From positions 115,866 to 179,865 of the forward strand of contig NZ_JAAIJY010000005.1 in the NCBI RefSeq assembly GCF_011752065.1: DNA of 64,000 nucleotides, written 5' to 3'. The translations under genes and the position numbers were made by a program. Positions 40,277-48,476 of this stretch are shown in pieces. Position 1 is the stretch's first letter, and each line of letters begins with the position of its first letter. The notes under the pieces were generated by a model, which saw only the letters and a list, made by a program, of their open reading frames with translations, ran no database searches and was not told the DNA's origin. The stretch comes from Actinomyces sp. ZJ308. Lineage in GTDB: Bacteria > Actinomycetota > Actinomycetes > Actinomycetales > Actinomycetaceae.

Positions 40277-41683
40277 CTACCTCTCGTCGAGGATGCGCCG
40301 GACCGCCTCGAGGCGGGAGACCAGCTGCCTCTCGAAGCCGTTGCCGTTGGGACGGTAGTACCGACTGCCCTCAAGCCCCTCGGGCAGGTACTGCTGACCG
40401 ACGACGGCATGGGGGAAGTCGTGCGGGTAGCGGTAGCCCTTGCCGTGCCCGAGCCCCTCGGCCCCGGCGTAGTGGGAGTCGCGCAGGTGAACGGGCACGG
40501 CCGAGGCCTTGCCCGCGCTCACGTCCGCCAGGGACTCGTTGAGCGCCACGGTGACCGCGTTGGACTTGGGCGCGGTAGCCACGGCGAGCGCCGCCTGGGC
40601 CAGGACGAGTCCCGACTCCGGCATCCCGATCATGGCGACCGCCTGCTGCGCGGCCACGGCCGTGGACAGCACTGCGGGGTCGGCCAGCCCGACGTCCTCA
40701 GCGGCGTGGATGACGATGCGGCGGGCTATGTACCGGGGGTCCTCTCCGGCCGCGATCATGCGCGCCAGGTAGTGCATGGTGGCGTCGGGGTCGGAGCCGC
40801 GCATGGACTTGATGAAGGCACTGATGACGTCGTAGTGCTGGTCGCCGGCGCGGTCGTAGCGCACCGCAGCCACGTCGGCGGCCTGCTCGACGTCGGCCAT
40901 CTCGATGAGGGGACGCGAGCCGGGATCCGTCTGCCTCGCCAGGACCGTTCCCGCGGCGGCCTCCAGCACGGTGAGGGCCTTGCGGGCGTCGGAACCGGCC
41001 ATGCGCACGATCTGCTCGCGGGCCTCCTCACCGATTCGCACGGCCCCGGCCAGGCCGCGCTCGTCGCTCAGGGCTCGATCGACCAGGCGCCCGACGTCAT
41101 CGGCACCCAGGGGGTGCAGGGTCAGAAGCAGGGAACGCGACAGGAGCGGTGAGACGACGCTGAAGGACGGGTTCTCCGTGGTGGCCGCGATGAGCGTGAC
41201 CCAGCGGTTCTCCACGCTGGGCAGCAGGGCGTCCTGCTGGGAACGGGAGAAGCGGTGCACCTCGTCGATGAACAGCACCGTCTCCTCCCCCGCCGCCAGG
41301 CGTCGTCGGGCATCGGTGACGACCGCGCGCACGTCCTTGACCCCCGCCGTCACTGCGGACAGCTCTACGAAGCGTCGCCCACTGCCACGTGCCACCAGGT
41401 AGGCCAGTGTTGTCTTCCCGGTTCCGGGCGGTCCCCACAGGATGACTGAGGACAGGGACGCTCCGGGGCGTCGTGCCGTCGTGCCGCGTTGCGTGCCTTC
41501 GGGTTCGCACTCCGGCGCCTCTGAGGGCTCCACGAGTCGTCGTAGCGGGGAACCGGGGGTGAGCAGATGCGCCTGCCCCTCGAGCTCATCGAGCGTGCGG
41601 GGGCGCATCCGCACGGCCAGAGGCGCGTGGGAGTCCGCAGGAAGCCCGGTGTCATCCGTGCCGGCCGACTCGAACAGGTCCAT
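40277..41683 (-). CDS. rarA: replication-associated recombination protein RarA (AAA+ ATPase)
   Basis: 468 residues, the MgsA/RarA clamp-loader-like family acting at stalled forks. Walker A is [19 protein letters not shown], Walker [21 protein letters not shown], sensor 1 [14 protein letters not shown], and the C-terminal tetramerisation region has [29 protein letters not shown] box lies 6 nt before the ATG with no ribosome site, so the transcript may be leaderless. The 40008-40276 gap before rpsD holds no evident gene. Confidence 0.95.
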   Translation of the reverse strand: MDLFESAGTDDTGLPADSHAPLAVRMRPRTLDELEGQAHLLTPGSPLRRLVEPSEAPECEPEGTQRGTTARRPGASLSSVILWGPPGTGKTTLAYLVARGSGRRFVELSAVTAGVKDVRAVVTDARRRLAAGEETVLFIDEVHRFSRSQQDALLPSVENRWVTLIAATTENPSFSVVSPLLSRSLLLTLHPLGADDVGRLVDRALSDERGLAGAVRIGEEAREQIVRMAGSDARKALTVLEAAAGTVLARQTDPGSRPLIEMADVEQAADVAAVRYDRAGDQHYDVISAFIKSMRGSDPDATMHYLARMIAAGEDPRYIARRIVIHAAEDVGLADPAVLSTAVAAQQAVAMIGMPESGLVLAQAALAVATAPKSNAVTVALNESLADVSAGKASAVPVHLRDSHYAGAEGLGHGKGYRYPHDFPHAVVGQQYLPEGLEGSRYYRPNGNGFERQLVSRLEAVRRILDER

Positions 41684-41689
41684 GGCAGG

Positions 41690-41695
41690 ACCCTA
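41690..41695 (-). promoter_or_regulatory. -10 box of a candidate leaderless rarA promoter
   Basis: Minus-strand TAGGGT followed by CCTGCC and the ATG of rarA. It is divergent from a similar box (TAGTTT, 41756-41761) 6 nt before the small membrane-protein gene on the plus strand. Confidence 0.45.
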
Positions 41696-41767
41696 TCTCC
41701 CCCGCCGTCGGCCCCGTGGGCGCGCCCGGGCATATGCGGCAATGCCGAATCCGAGTAGTTTTCGACT

Positions 41768-42325
41768 ATGAGCTCTATCACCCGCCCTCCGCCCGTCCTG
41801 ACGCCGGTCGCCGCGCCGGTGCAGCCGTGGGCCGCGGCCGCGTGCTGGGCGGCGTTCTTGTGCCCGCTGCCCTCGGTCGCCTGGCGGGTGGCGATGCTGG
41901 CCGGGGCGGACGTGGGCTTCGGGCGGGCGGAGCTCTTCCGCACCAGCGCGAGCGGGATCGCCTACGTCGTGGTCCTGGAGCTGATCCAGGTCGGCGCCGC
42001 CCTGGCCTGCCTGGGACTGTGCCGGCCGTGGGGCGAGAGACTCCCGCCATGGGTGCCGGGCGCGGGCGGGCGGTCGGTCCCCCGCCGACTGCCCGTCATC
42101 GTGGGCGGTGCGGGCAACCTCCTGCTCTACCTCATCATCTACGACGTCGCCCTCTCCTTCACCCTGGCCCTCCTGCGCGACCCGCCGTCCTGGACGCCGG
42201 TCGAGGGCATGAGCCCCGCCCAGCTCGTCGTCTTCTCCCTGTGCTACGGGCCCATGCTGGCCTGGCCCGTGGCCCTGACGGTCGGCCTGGTCGGCCACTG
42301 GCGCAGGCACCGGCGGCGTCGGTAG
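41768..42325 (+). CDS. small four-helix membrane protein, function unknown
   Basis: 185 residues. Four hydrophobic segments: around AAACWAAFLCPLPSVAW, GIAYVVVLELIQVGAALACL, GGAGNLLLYLIIYDVALSF and VVFSLCYGPMLAWPVAL. The end is strongly basic (HWRRHRRRR), placing the C-terminus inside. No family is recognised. It is divergent from rarA and has a TAGTTT box 6 nt before its ATG, suggesting a leaderless mRNA. Confidence 0.65.
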   Translation: MSSITRPPPVLTPVAAPVQPWAAAACWAAFLCPLPSVAWRVAMLAGADVGFGRAELFRTSASGIAYVVVLELIQVGAALACLGLCRPWGERLPPWVPGAGGRSVPRRLPVIVGGAGNLLLYLIIYDVALSFTLALLRDPPSWTPVEGMSPAQLVVFSLCYGPMLAWPVALTVGLVGHWRRHRRRR

Positions 42326-42366
42326 CGCGATCCGAGCGATGTCACGCCGGGGCCGCGCCGTCGAGA

Positions 42367-42453
42367 GTGACGCTGGAGGCCTCGATCGTCCGCATGCTGC
42401 CGATCCCGGCCACCATGATGCTTCTGGGCGAGTGGAACTGGTGGTTGCGCAGA
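42367..42453 (+). pseudogene. C-terminal remnant of an MMPL-family transporter
   Basis: This short plus-strand stretch reads EASIVRMLPIPATMMLLGE followed by WNWWLRR, closely matching the last transmembrane segment and C-terminal end of MMPL lipid/drug exporters (pattern VRxxLxPAxMxLLGxxNWWLP). Nothing upstream in the same frame continues the family, so only about 29 codons survive. A hairpin follows at once, as if the 3' end of a lost gene was kept with its terminator. Confidence 0.5.
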
Positions 42454-42490
42454 GTGTTCGCCGGGCCCGCCATGCGGACCCGGCGAACAC
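42454..42490 (+). terminator. hairpin after the MMPL remnant
   Basis: Arms GTGTTCGCCGGG (42454-42465) and CCCGGCGAACAC (42479-42490) are exact complements with a 13-nt loop. It also lies 40 bp after the stop of the minus-strand YciO gene, so it may now end that transcript. Confidence 0.6.
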
Positions 42491-42530
42491 GGTGGGAAAC
42501 GCCGAGGAAACGCTGTGGGAGAACCGGTCG

Positions 42531-43148
42531 CTACAGCAGGCTGATATCGCCCGCGCCCTCACGCAGGACTTCGGGGACGTCGTCGGTCAGGTCGACGACG
42601 GTGGTCGGCTCCCCGTGCCCCACCGGTCCCTCGATGACGACGTCGATAAGGTGCCCCAGGGACTCCTCGACCTCCCACCCGTTGGTCTCCGGCTCGTCCT
42701 GGCCGGGGCGGATGAAGGTGGATGACAGGATGGGGGCGCCGAACTCGGCGACGAGGGACTGGGTGATGGCATGGTCGGGGATGCGCACGCCCAGCGTGTG
42801 CTTCTTGGGGTTGAGCGTCATCCGGGGTACGTCCTTGGTGCCCTTGAGAATGAAGGTCCACGGCCCCGGGGTGAGGCGCTTGATGAGCCTGAAGGCGTTG
42901 TTGCCCACGATGGCCAGGGGCCCCACCTGGGCGAAGTCGGCGCACACGAAGGTGAAGTTGTGCTTGCCGTCGAGCTGGCGAATGGTGCGGATGCGGTCCA
43001 GACCCTCCTTGTTCCCCGGCGCGCAGGCCAGTGCGTATCCGGAGTCGGTGGGATAGGCGACCAGGCCGCCGTCGCGCAGCGTGTCGACGACCTTCTCAAC
43101 CAGACGGGTCTGCGGGTTGACGGGGTGGAGCTCGATGTAGCGTGACAT
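42531..43148 (-). CDS. YciO/Sua5/YrdC-family protein (threonylcarbamoyl-AMP synthase-like)
   Basis: 205 residues. VDTLRDGGLVAYPTDSGYAL, then KHNFTFVCADFAQVG and LTPGPWTFILKGTKDVP are the YrdC-fold signature; the PTDSGYAL variant points to the YciO branch. The family makes threonylcarbamoyl-AMP for tRNA t6A, but YciO proteins have weak activity and an unsettled role. A TAGGGT box lies 6 nt before the ATG, so it is probably leaderless. Confidence 0.88.
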   Translation of the reverse strand: MSRYIELHPVNPQTRLVEKVVDTLRDGGLVAYPTDSGYALACAPGNKEGLDRIRTIRQLDGKHNFTFVCADFAQVGPLAIVGNNAFRLIKRLTPGPWTFILKGTKDVPRMTLNPKKHTLGVRIPDHAITQSLVAEFGAPILSSTFIRPGQDEPETNGWEVEESLGHLIDVVIEGPVGHGEPTTVVDLTDDVPEVLREGAGDISLL

Positions 43149-43243
43149 GCTCTCACCCTACCCCTGGTGACTGCGCTCACACAGCATTCCGGGCCATGTA
43201 CCGCGGATGCACCGTGCATGCGCTGTGCATTCACTGCGTCGGA

Positions 43244-44623
43244 CTACGGCCGCCGGCGCCCGACAACAGTCAGGGCGAAGGCGCAGGCGGCCCCCGCCAG
43301 CGCCACGCTGAGAGTGATGAGGAAGATGATCTGGTAGCCGGCATAGGCGTCGTGGCGGTGGGACTCCACGATCCCGGCGGTCATCGAGTTGCCCCAGATG
43401 ATGGAGGCGTAGGCGAGGAACGAGGCGACCGCCATGGCGGAGCCGTTGATCTCCTCGGGCAGGTCGAGCTCGGCGATCGGGGCCAGGATGACGGACTTGC
43501 CCATGAAGACCCCTACCGCCATGACGATGAGGAGGATGATCGCCGGCCACATCATCGTCTTCGAGGACGGCAGCATGTACACCGCTGCGGCACTGATCGC
43601 GATGACGGTCAGCGCCGCCGTCATCATGGCGGTTGAGGACTTGAAGACGTAGTCGGCGACGAACCCCGCAGGAATGCAGATGAGGGCGCCGACGAGGCTG
43701 GTGGCGGTGGCTCCGAACAGTCCCGCCACGCCGTCGGAGACGTTGTAGACGAGCTTGAGGTAAGGGGCTGAGGAGTAGATGAGATTGACGTAGGTCCAGT
43801 ACAGGCACATGGCCGCCAGCCCGGCCAGCCAGATGCGGGGGCGCGCGATCACCTTCAGCAGCCCGATGAGGGCTGCAGTATTCGCTGAGGCGCTGTCCTG
43901 GTGGGCGATCGCGCTCCTCGGTACGAAGCGGAGCAGGCAGACGATGAGGGGGACGAGCAGCAGGGAGTAGCCGACCGCGAATCCGGTGACGATCGGTTTC
44001 CAGTGCTGAGGGAGGGCCCAGACGCAGGCGACGACGACCATGGCCAGGATGAACTCCACGCTGCGCCTGATCGCCTCGAAGAAGCCCATGACCATGCCCC
44101 TGCCACGGCGACGATCATCGCGGGAGATGAAGGTGAGGCCATTGACCACCGCCGGCCACCCGATGGCGTCCCAGACCGCCCAGGTGAAGGCGATGACGAG
44201 CATCATGGTGAACGACACCCCTGGAACCAGGTAGAGGACCAGGAGCGTGCCGAGCCTCCAGGCGCACCACGTCACGAGGATCGAGCGGATGGTGAAGCGG
44301 TTGTTGATCCATCCGGCCGGGACGTACATGTACATGGCGAGACCGATGACGCTCATCATGGCGCCGAAGCCGTCGATCCCGATCCCCAGGACGTCGGAGA
44401 CCTGCAGCATGAGGGAGCCCTTGAGCGCCTCGAAGGCGGCGTACACGAGCTGGCCGGACAGTGCGATGCTGAGGAATGCGCCGACGCGGTCGCGGCGAAG
44501 GAATATCGGGCGCCGTCGGAGTGGGGAGCGATGGTGCTCCGCGGCATGAGGACCGGGCACCGATTCCGATATGACTCCGGGCAGTGGTGAGTCGGAGTCG
44601 GATCCGGTGATGGACGCTGTCAT
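43244..44623 (-). CDS. MFS transporter, possibly organophosphate-type
   Basis: 459 residues with twelve predicted helices after a ~45-residue hydrophilic N-terminus. The signature-like FISRDDRRRGRGMVMGFFEA loop and WAVWDAIGWPAVVNGL recall the GlpT/UhpT/YihN branch of the MFS, but I cannot assign a substrate. It follows the glycerophosphodiesterase gene by 73 bp on the same strand, so uptake of glycerophosphodiesters or glycerol 3-phosphate is a fair inference. Confidence 0.8.
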   Translation of the reverse strand: MTASITGSDSDSPLPGVISESVPGPHAAEHHRSPLRRRPIFLRRDRVGAFLSIALSGQLVYAAFEALKGSLMLQVSDVLGIGIDGFGAMMSVIGLAMYMYVPAGWINNRFTIRSILVTWCAWRLGTLLVLYLVPGVSFTMMLVIAFTWAVWDAIGWPAVVNGLTFISRDDRRRGRGMVMGFFEAIRRSVEFILAMVVVACVWALPQHWKPIVTGFAVGYSLLLVPLIVCLLRFVPRSAIAHQDSASANTAALIGLLKVIARPRIWLAGLAAMCLYWTYVNLIYSSAPYLKLVYNVSDGVAGLFGATATSLVGALICIPAGFVADYVFKSSTAMMTAALTVIAISAAAVYMLPSSKTMMWPAIILLIVMAVGVFMGKSVILAPIAELDLPEEINGSAMAVASFLAYASIIWGNSMTAGIVESHRHDAYAGYQIIFLITLSVALAGAACAFALTVVGRRRP

Positions 44624-44696
44624 GGGGCCAGGCCCGTCCTTTCAAGGGATGCTGATCAAGGGATGTCGTCAGGGATGTGTGCTGAGCAGAGGGTCG

Positions 44697-45470
44697 TCAG
44701 CGACGAGGGATGTGGTGGGCGATGTCTGAGAAGACGCCGGTGACGCCCCAGTTGAAGAGCTCATTAGCCCGGCTGAGCGAGTTGACGGTCCAGACATTGA
44801 CGCCGTAGCCCTCGGCTCGAAAGGCCTGAACCTGTTCCCGGGTCAGGCTCGAGTCCTCGGGGTGAATGTAATCGGCTCCCACGATCTCCAGCGTGCTCCT
44901 CCAGTCGCCTGAGAGCGTGTGTTTCTCGTAGAGGCATCCCACGGGCACCTTCGGAGCGCGTTGCTTGAACAGGTGGAGCAGGACATGGCTGAAGGAGGAG
45001 ACAATGACCTCCACTCCTGGGCGCAGTCTCTCGAGCTGCGCGACCACGCCGTCGATGAGACGCAGCGTCGCCTCTCGCCCGGTCTCGTTGGGCTTGATCT
45101 CGATGTTGGCGTTGAGGCCGGTCTCGTTCATGAGGTCAATGAGACGTGCCAGGGTCGGGAGCGGCTCACCGTTGAAGCGGGGGGAGAACCAGCTTCCGGC
45201 GTCAATGCCCGACAGGTCGGCGACGGTCAGGGCGTCATACCGGCCCGTCCGGTCGGTGGTCCGATCCAGGGTCGAGTCGTGGCAGATGATGACGGTTCCG
45301 TCAGCGATGACGTCGACGTCGGCCTCCACCCACGCCAGGTGATGATCCACCGCAGCGCGGAACGCGGCCATCGTGTTCTCCGGGGCGAGTGAGCTCAGGC
45401 CTCGGTGCCCGATGATCATGCGCTCGCCGTCGAACGAGAACCTGGCAGTGTCTGAGGTCGCCGATGACAT
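44697..45470 (-). CDS. glycerophosphodiester phosphodiesterase
   Basis: 257 residues, cytosolic type with no signal peptide. The TIM-barrel catalytic residues are present: IIGHRGLSSLAPENTMAAF, VEADVDVIADGTVIICHDST and NIEIKPNE. It releases glycerol 3-phosphate from deacylated phospholipids. The start at 45470 is supported by TAGCAT 7 nt upstream and by the family N-terminus; further in-frame codons upstream have no support. It is divergent from the arsR gene, with the two -10 boxes only 43 bp apart. Confidence 0.92.
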   Translation of the reverse strand: MSSATSDTARFSFDGERMIIGHRGLSSLAPENTMAAFRAAVDHHLAWVEADVDVIADGTVIICHDSTLDRTTDRTGRYDALTVADLSGIDAGSWFSPRFNGEPLPTLARLIDLMNETGLNANIEIKPNETGREATLRLIDGVVAQLERLRPGVEVIVSSFSHVLLHLFKQRAPKVPVGCLYEKHTLSGDWRSTLEIVGADYIHPEDSSLTREQVQAFRAEGYGVNVWTVNSLSRANELFNWGVTGVFSDIAHHIPRR

Positions 45471-45477
45471 GGCCGGA

Positions 45478-45532
45478 ATGCTACACGAGGCGACGAACGT
45501 AGCCTTGACATCAAAACGGTTTGATATAAACT
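45478..45532. promoter_or_regulatory. divergent leaderless promoters of arsR and the phosphodiesterase gene with ArsR-type operator
   Basis: Plus strand: perfect -35 TTGACA (45505-45510), 16-bp spacer, TAAACT (45527-45532), then 7 nt and the arsR ATG. The spacer holds the inverted repeat ATCAAA-acgg-TTTGAT (45510-45525), placed to block polymerase. Minus strand: TAGCAT (45483-45478), 7 nt, then the phosphodiesterase ATG. Metal binding by the repressor would open the plus-strand promoter. Confidence 0.7.
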
Positions 45533-45539
45533 TTCTTGC

Positions 45540-45869
45540 ATGCGAGAGGTCGCGACACCACCGGAGGCCCCCTTGGGGGACGACTCCGCCGTGGTGCAGC
45601 TGTTCAAGGCGCTCGCTCACCCTATGCGGGCGAGCATTGTCTACCGCCTCATCAGCTCGCCGGCCGACGTCACCGAGCTGGTGACGTTCCTCGGCGTCTC
45701 GCAGCCTCTGGTCTCCCACCACCTGCGGGTCCTGCGCAACGCCCACCTGGTCGAGTCGGTCCGCGACGGCAGGCGCCAGAGCTACTCCCTTATCGACGAC
45801 CACGTCGCATCGATCTTCATCGACACCCTTGAACATACGAAGGAGCATGACCATGACTGCCACCACTGA
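45540..45869 (+). CDS. ArsR/SmtB-family metal-sensing repressor
   Basis: 109 residues. The winged helix-turn-helix is complete: VVQLFKALAHPMRASIVYRL, then DVTELVTFLGVSQPLVSHHL as recognition region and VRDGRRQSYSLIDDHVASIF. The C-terminal tail EHTKEHDHDCHH, with DDHVASIFIDTLEH before it, matches the alpha-5 metal site of SmtB/NmtR-type sensors (Asp, His, His, plus extra His and a Cys), pointing to zinc, nickel or cobalt rather than arsenic. It is leaderless and overlaps the metallothionein-like gene by 17 bp, so the two are coupled. Confidence 0.9.
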   Translation: MREVATPPEAPLGDDSAVVQLFKALAHPMRASIVYRLISSPADVTELVTFLGVSQPLVSHHLRVLRNAHLVESVRDGRRQSYSLIDDHVASIFIDTLEHTKEHDHDCHH

Positions 45870-46176
45870 GCACCGCCCCGCCGAGGCCCACCACCACACC
45901 CACGGCCCGAACTGCGGCCACCTCGCCGTCATCCACGGGGACCACGTGGACTACATTCACAACGGTCACGCCCACCACGAGGACAACGGCCACTACGACG
46001 AGTGCGACACCTGTTCCTGTGAGCACTGCTCGGACTCCTGCGCCGTGTGCGAGTGCGAGGACTGCACCTGCCCGACCTGCAACCACAACACCTGCTCGTG
46101 CGAGCACTGCTCGGACTCCTGCTCCTCGTGCGCCTGCGAGGACTGCTCCTGCCCCACCTGCACCCACGCCGCCTGA
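45853..46176 (+). CDS. metallothionein-like Cys/His-rich protein
   Basis: 107 residues, 20 of them Cys. The N-terminal half is His-rich (HHHTHGPNCGH, then HGDHVDYIHNGHAHHED). The C-terminal half is two tandem copies of one module, CSCEHCSDSCAVCECEDC plus TCPTC, and CSCEHCSDSCSSCACEDC plus SCPTC. There is no membrane segment or signal. This looks like a metal-binding sink or chaperone for zinc or a similar ion, made when the ArsR-type repressor encoded just upstream lets go. The start is set at 45853 because AGGAG ends 7 nt before it; ATG at 45847 and TTG at 45829 are in frame but badly placed. It does not match the metallothionein families I know. Confidence 0.8.
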   Translation: MTATTEHRPAEAHHHTHGPNCGHLAVIHGDHVDYIHNGHAHHEDNGHYDECDTCSCEHCSDSCAVCECEDCTCPTCNHNTCSCEHCSDSCSSCACEDCSCPTCTHAA

Positions 46177-46203
46177 GACGCCGCTCAGGCCCGAGCGGGG
46201 ATC

Positions 46204-46259
46204 ACTGCCTGCGTGCGGCCCGAATCCTTAGACAGTGATTCGGGCCGCACGCAGGCAGT
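46204..46259. terminator. perfect 23-bp inverted repeat between convergent genes
   Basis: Arms 46204-46226 and 46237-46259 are exact complements (ACTGCCTGCGTGCGGCCC at the outer end) with a 10-nt loop. It lies 27 bp after the metallothionein-like gene and 43 bp after the AraC-family gene's stop on the other strand, so it can serve as a bidirectional terminator. No T-run is present. Confidence 0.75.
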
Positions 46260-46302
46260 ACCCGTTGTCTCCGTATCTCAAGGCGGAGTCGTCAACCGGT
46301 CG

Positions 46303-47310
46303 TCAACCGGTCGTCAAGCTGTCATCAAGCGCCGCCTGCGACACCCTGCGATAACTCGACGGCGTCGTTCCGGTCTCGTCGCGAAAACGCCGGTTGAAGT
46401 TCGCCAGGTTGGTGTACCCGCTCAGGTCGGCGACACGGGCAACGGGCAGGTCGGTACGTCGCAGCAGGTGGCAGGCGCGCGCGATCCTTCGACGACGCAC
46501 AAGGGCGGAGAAGGTGATGCCGGCTGTCGAGTGGAAGAAACGCGAGAAGGCCGAGGGACTCATGGCCAGCCGGGAGGCCGCCGTCTGCATCGACAGCGTT
46601 CCCTCAAGATTGTCCTCGATGTACGTGAGCACCTCATTGATGCGGCCGGCGGTGACGTCATCGAGACTGGGGACGTACCCTCGCGTAGCGATGTGCCGCC
46701 ACTCGTTGCCCGGGGCACTGAGAAAGACCTCGACCAAGGCCAGAAGCGTGCCGAGACGCCCCATGCCTTGCTGACGCCCCATCACGGTGAGCAGCTCGGC
46801 GGCGGCAGCGGCGCTCGCCCCGCCCAGGACGATTCCGCGCCGAGATCTCTCAACAAGCGCCTCGAAGCCCGAGAGCTCCGGTAGAGCATGTGCCGCGGCG
46901 GCAACCCGCTGCGGTAGCACCTGGCACAGAACATCGCGCTCCTTGAGGCACTCCCCCGGCCCCAGATCCGAGAGCCAGTTGTGCGGAAGATCGGGCCCCA
47001 TCAGCGTGACCTGCCCCGGGGCGAAGTCCAGCGTCCGGTCCCCCGCCATCATCTGCCCGTGCGAGGCGACGATGAGATGGAACTCGATCTCGGGATGGTG
47101 GTGCCAGCGCGCCAGCGGCGTCGGGTACCCGTGCTGGAACCATCGCACCGTCGAGCCCAGATCAGGGAGCACCACCTCGAGGTCGCCGATTCCGGTGCCG
47201 TCATCACCGGTAGTCGACGTCAGCGAGGTCGCGGGCCGGAACTGCGCCACGGCGACACCTGCACCGCCACGTTGGGGCATAGAGGATGCCGACGCTGAGG
47301 TGGTGTCCAT
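46303..47310 (-). CDS. AraC-family transcriptional regulator with cupin N-terminus
   Basis: 335 residues. A cupin-like sensor domain (about 40-180, with RWHHHPEIEFHLIVASHG and APGQVTLMGPDLPH) is followed by the two helix-turn-helices of AraC proteins: LSMQTAASRLAMSPSAFSRF and DLSGYTNLANFNRRFRDETG, ending PSSYRRV. It heads the polyol cluster 39 bp before the dehydrogenase gene start side and likely controls it. A GGGAGG ribosome site precedes the ATG. The order regulator-last makes a shared transcript possible: the permease and dehydrogenase genes lie upstream on the same strand. Confidence 0.9.
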   Translation of the reverse strand: MDTTSASASSMPQRGGAGVAVAQFRPATSLTSTTGDDGTGIGDLEVVLPDLGSTVRWFQHGYPTPLARWHHHPEIEFHLIVASHGQMMAGDRTLDFAPGQVTLMGPDLPHNWLSDLGPGECLKERDVLCQVLPQRVAAAAHALPELSGFEALVERSRRGIVLGGASAAAAAELLTVMGRQQGMGRLGTLLALVEVFLSAPGNEWRHIATRGYVPSLDDVTAGRINEVLTYIEDNLEGTLSMQTAASRLAMSPSAFSRFFHSTAGITFSALVRRRRIARACHLLRRTDLPVARVADLSGYTNLANFNRRFRDETGTTPSSYRRVSQAALDDSLTTG

Positions 47311-47349
47311 GATGGCCTCCCACGCCTCCCCATGAGACTCTCGCTGGAT

Positions 47350-48384
47350 TCAGCCGACCGTGATCTGGATCTTGACGTCGCCTGGTCGTCCCTCGGCAAC
47401 CCGCTCGAAGGCGTCGACGGCATGGTCCATATCGTAGGTCGCCGTGATGAAGGGACTCAGATCAATCCTTCCCGCGGCGACGAGATCGATGGCTCGCTGA
47501 TAGACGTTGGCATAGCGGAAGACGTTCTCAATGCGTGTCTCACGGGCCTGTACCTCGGTGATATCGATCGATACCGGGTCAACGGGGATGCCGACGAGAA
47601 CGGTCCGGTTGCCGGGGGCGCCTATCTTCCACAGGTCCTCATAAGCGCTGGGGTGACCGGAGCACTCGAAGACGACGTCAGCGCCCCAGCCCGCGGTCTG
47701 CTCGCCGACGACGTCGAGCAGCCGCTGCTCGCGCCCGTCAACCACGTGGGCTCCAGGGATGCGGGAGGCGATGCCGAGCTTGACCGGAGAGATGTCGGAG
47801 ATGATGACCTTCGAGGCGCCGCCGGCCAGTGCTGATGCCGCAGTGAGCAGTCCGATCGTTCCCGCGCCTGAGACGGCCACGACATCACCGGGGGTGATAC
47901 GAGCCTTGGTGGCTGCGTGCATACCGACGGCAAGAGGCTCCATCAGAGCGCCTTCGGCGAACGAGACCTTGTCGGGAAGGTGGTAGGTGAAGGCAGCGGG
48001 ATGGATGACCTCCTCGACGAGGCACCCGTCGACCGGCGGAGTGGCCCAGAAGGACACGGCCGGGTCGACGTTGTACATGCCCGCACGCGACGCGCGTGAG
48101 CCGGTATCGGGCACACCGGGCTCCATGGCAACGCGGTCGCCGACGGCGAAGCCCTCGACACTGTGGCCCACCTCGGTCACGACTCCGGACGCCTCGTGAC
48201 CGAGAATCATGGGCGCCTCCACCACGTACCGGCCGATGCGTCCGTGCGTGTAGTAATGGACGTCCGAGCCGCAGATACCGACGGTGTGCGGTGCGATGCG
48301 AAGCTCTCCGGGGCCGCAGGTGAGGTCTTCGGGCACCTCGCGGACCCTGATCTCGTGCTGCTTCTCAAGAACGACGGCCTTCAT
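47350..48384 (-). CDS. zinc-dependent polyol (sorbitol/xylitol-type) dehydrogenase
   Basis: 344 residues of the MDR superfamily. Catalytic zinc ligands appear in [13 protein letters not shown] and GHEASGVV; the Rossmann loop is [17 protein letters not shown]. The structural-zinc lobe ([18 protein letters not shown]) has no cysteines, as in sorbitol dehydrogenases of the one-zinc type. It oxidises a polyol such as sorbitol, xylitol or arabinitol to a ketose; the exact one is unknown. The start at 48384 has a GAGGAG site. It is flanked by a polyol permease gene and an AraC regulator gene. Confidence 0.9.
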   Translation of the reverse strand: MKAVVLEKQHEIRVREVPEDLTCGPGELRIAPHTVGICGSDVHYYTHGRIGRYVVEAPMILGHEASGVVTEVGHSVEGFAVGDRVAMEPGVPDTGSRASRAGMYNVDPAVSFWATPPVDGCLVEEVIHPAAFTYHLPDKVSFAEGALMEPLAVGMHAATKARITPGDVVAVSGAGTIGLLTAASALAGGASKVIISDISPVKLGIASRIPGAHVVDGREQRLLDVVGEQTAGWGADVVFECSGHPSAYEDLWKIGAPGNRTVLVGIPVDPVSIDITEVQARETRIENVFRYANVYQRAIDLVAAGRIDLSPFITATYDMDHAVDAFERVAEGRPGDVKIQITVG

Positions 48385-48428
48385 GATTCTTCTCCTCAAT
48401 GGGTGTGAGAACGAGTGGGTGCAGGGGT

Positions 48429-48461
48429 GGTGGTCAGTTGGTGGTCAGCTGGTGGTTAAGG
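48429..48461. repeat. three tandem 11-bp units between permease and dehydrogenase genes
   Basis: GGTGGTCAGTT, GGTGGTCAGCT and GGTGGTTAAGG follow one another in the 92-bp spacer after the permease stop side. Too short to assign; could be a binding site for a regulator or chance low complexity. Confidence 0.4.
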
Positions 48462-48476
48462 GCATCGCCGCTGTCA

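Noticed and set aside
46019..46231. Alternative frames over the metallothionein-like gene
   Set aside because: Low-complexity Ala/Arg/Pro translations of the same Cys codons; no start context. The Cys-rich frame has the ribosome site, the operon context and a repeated module.
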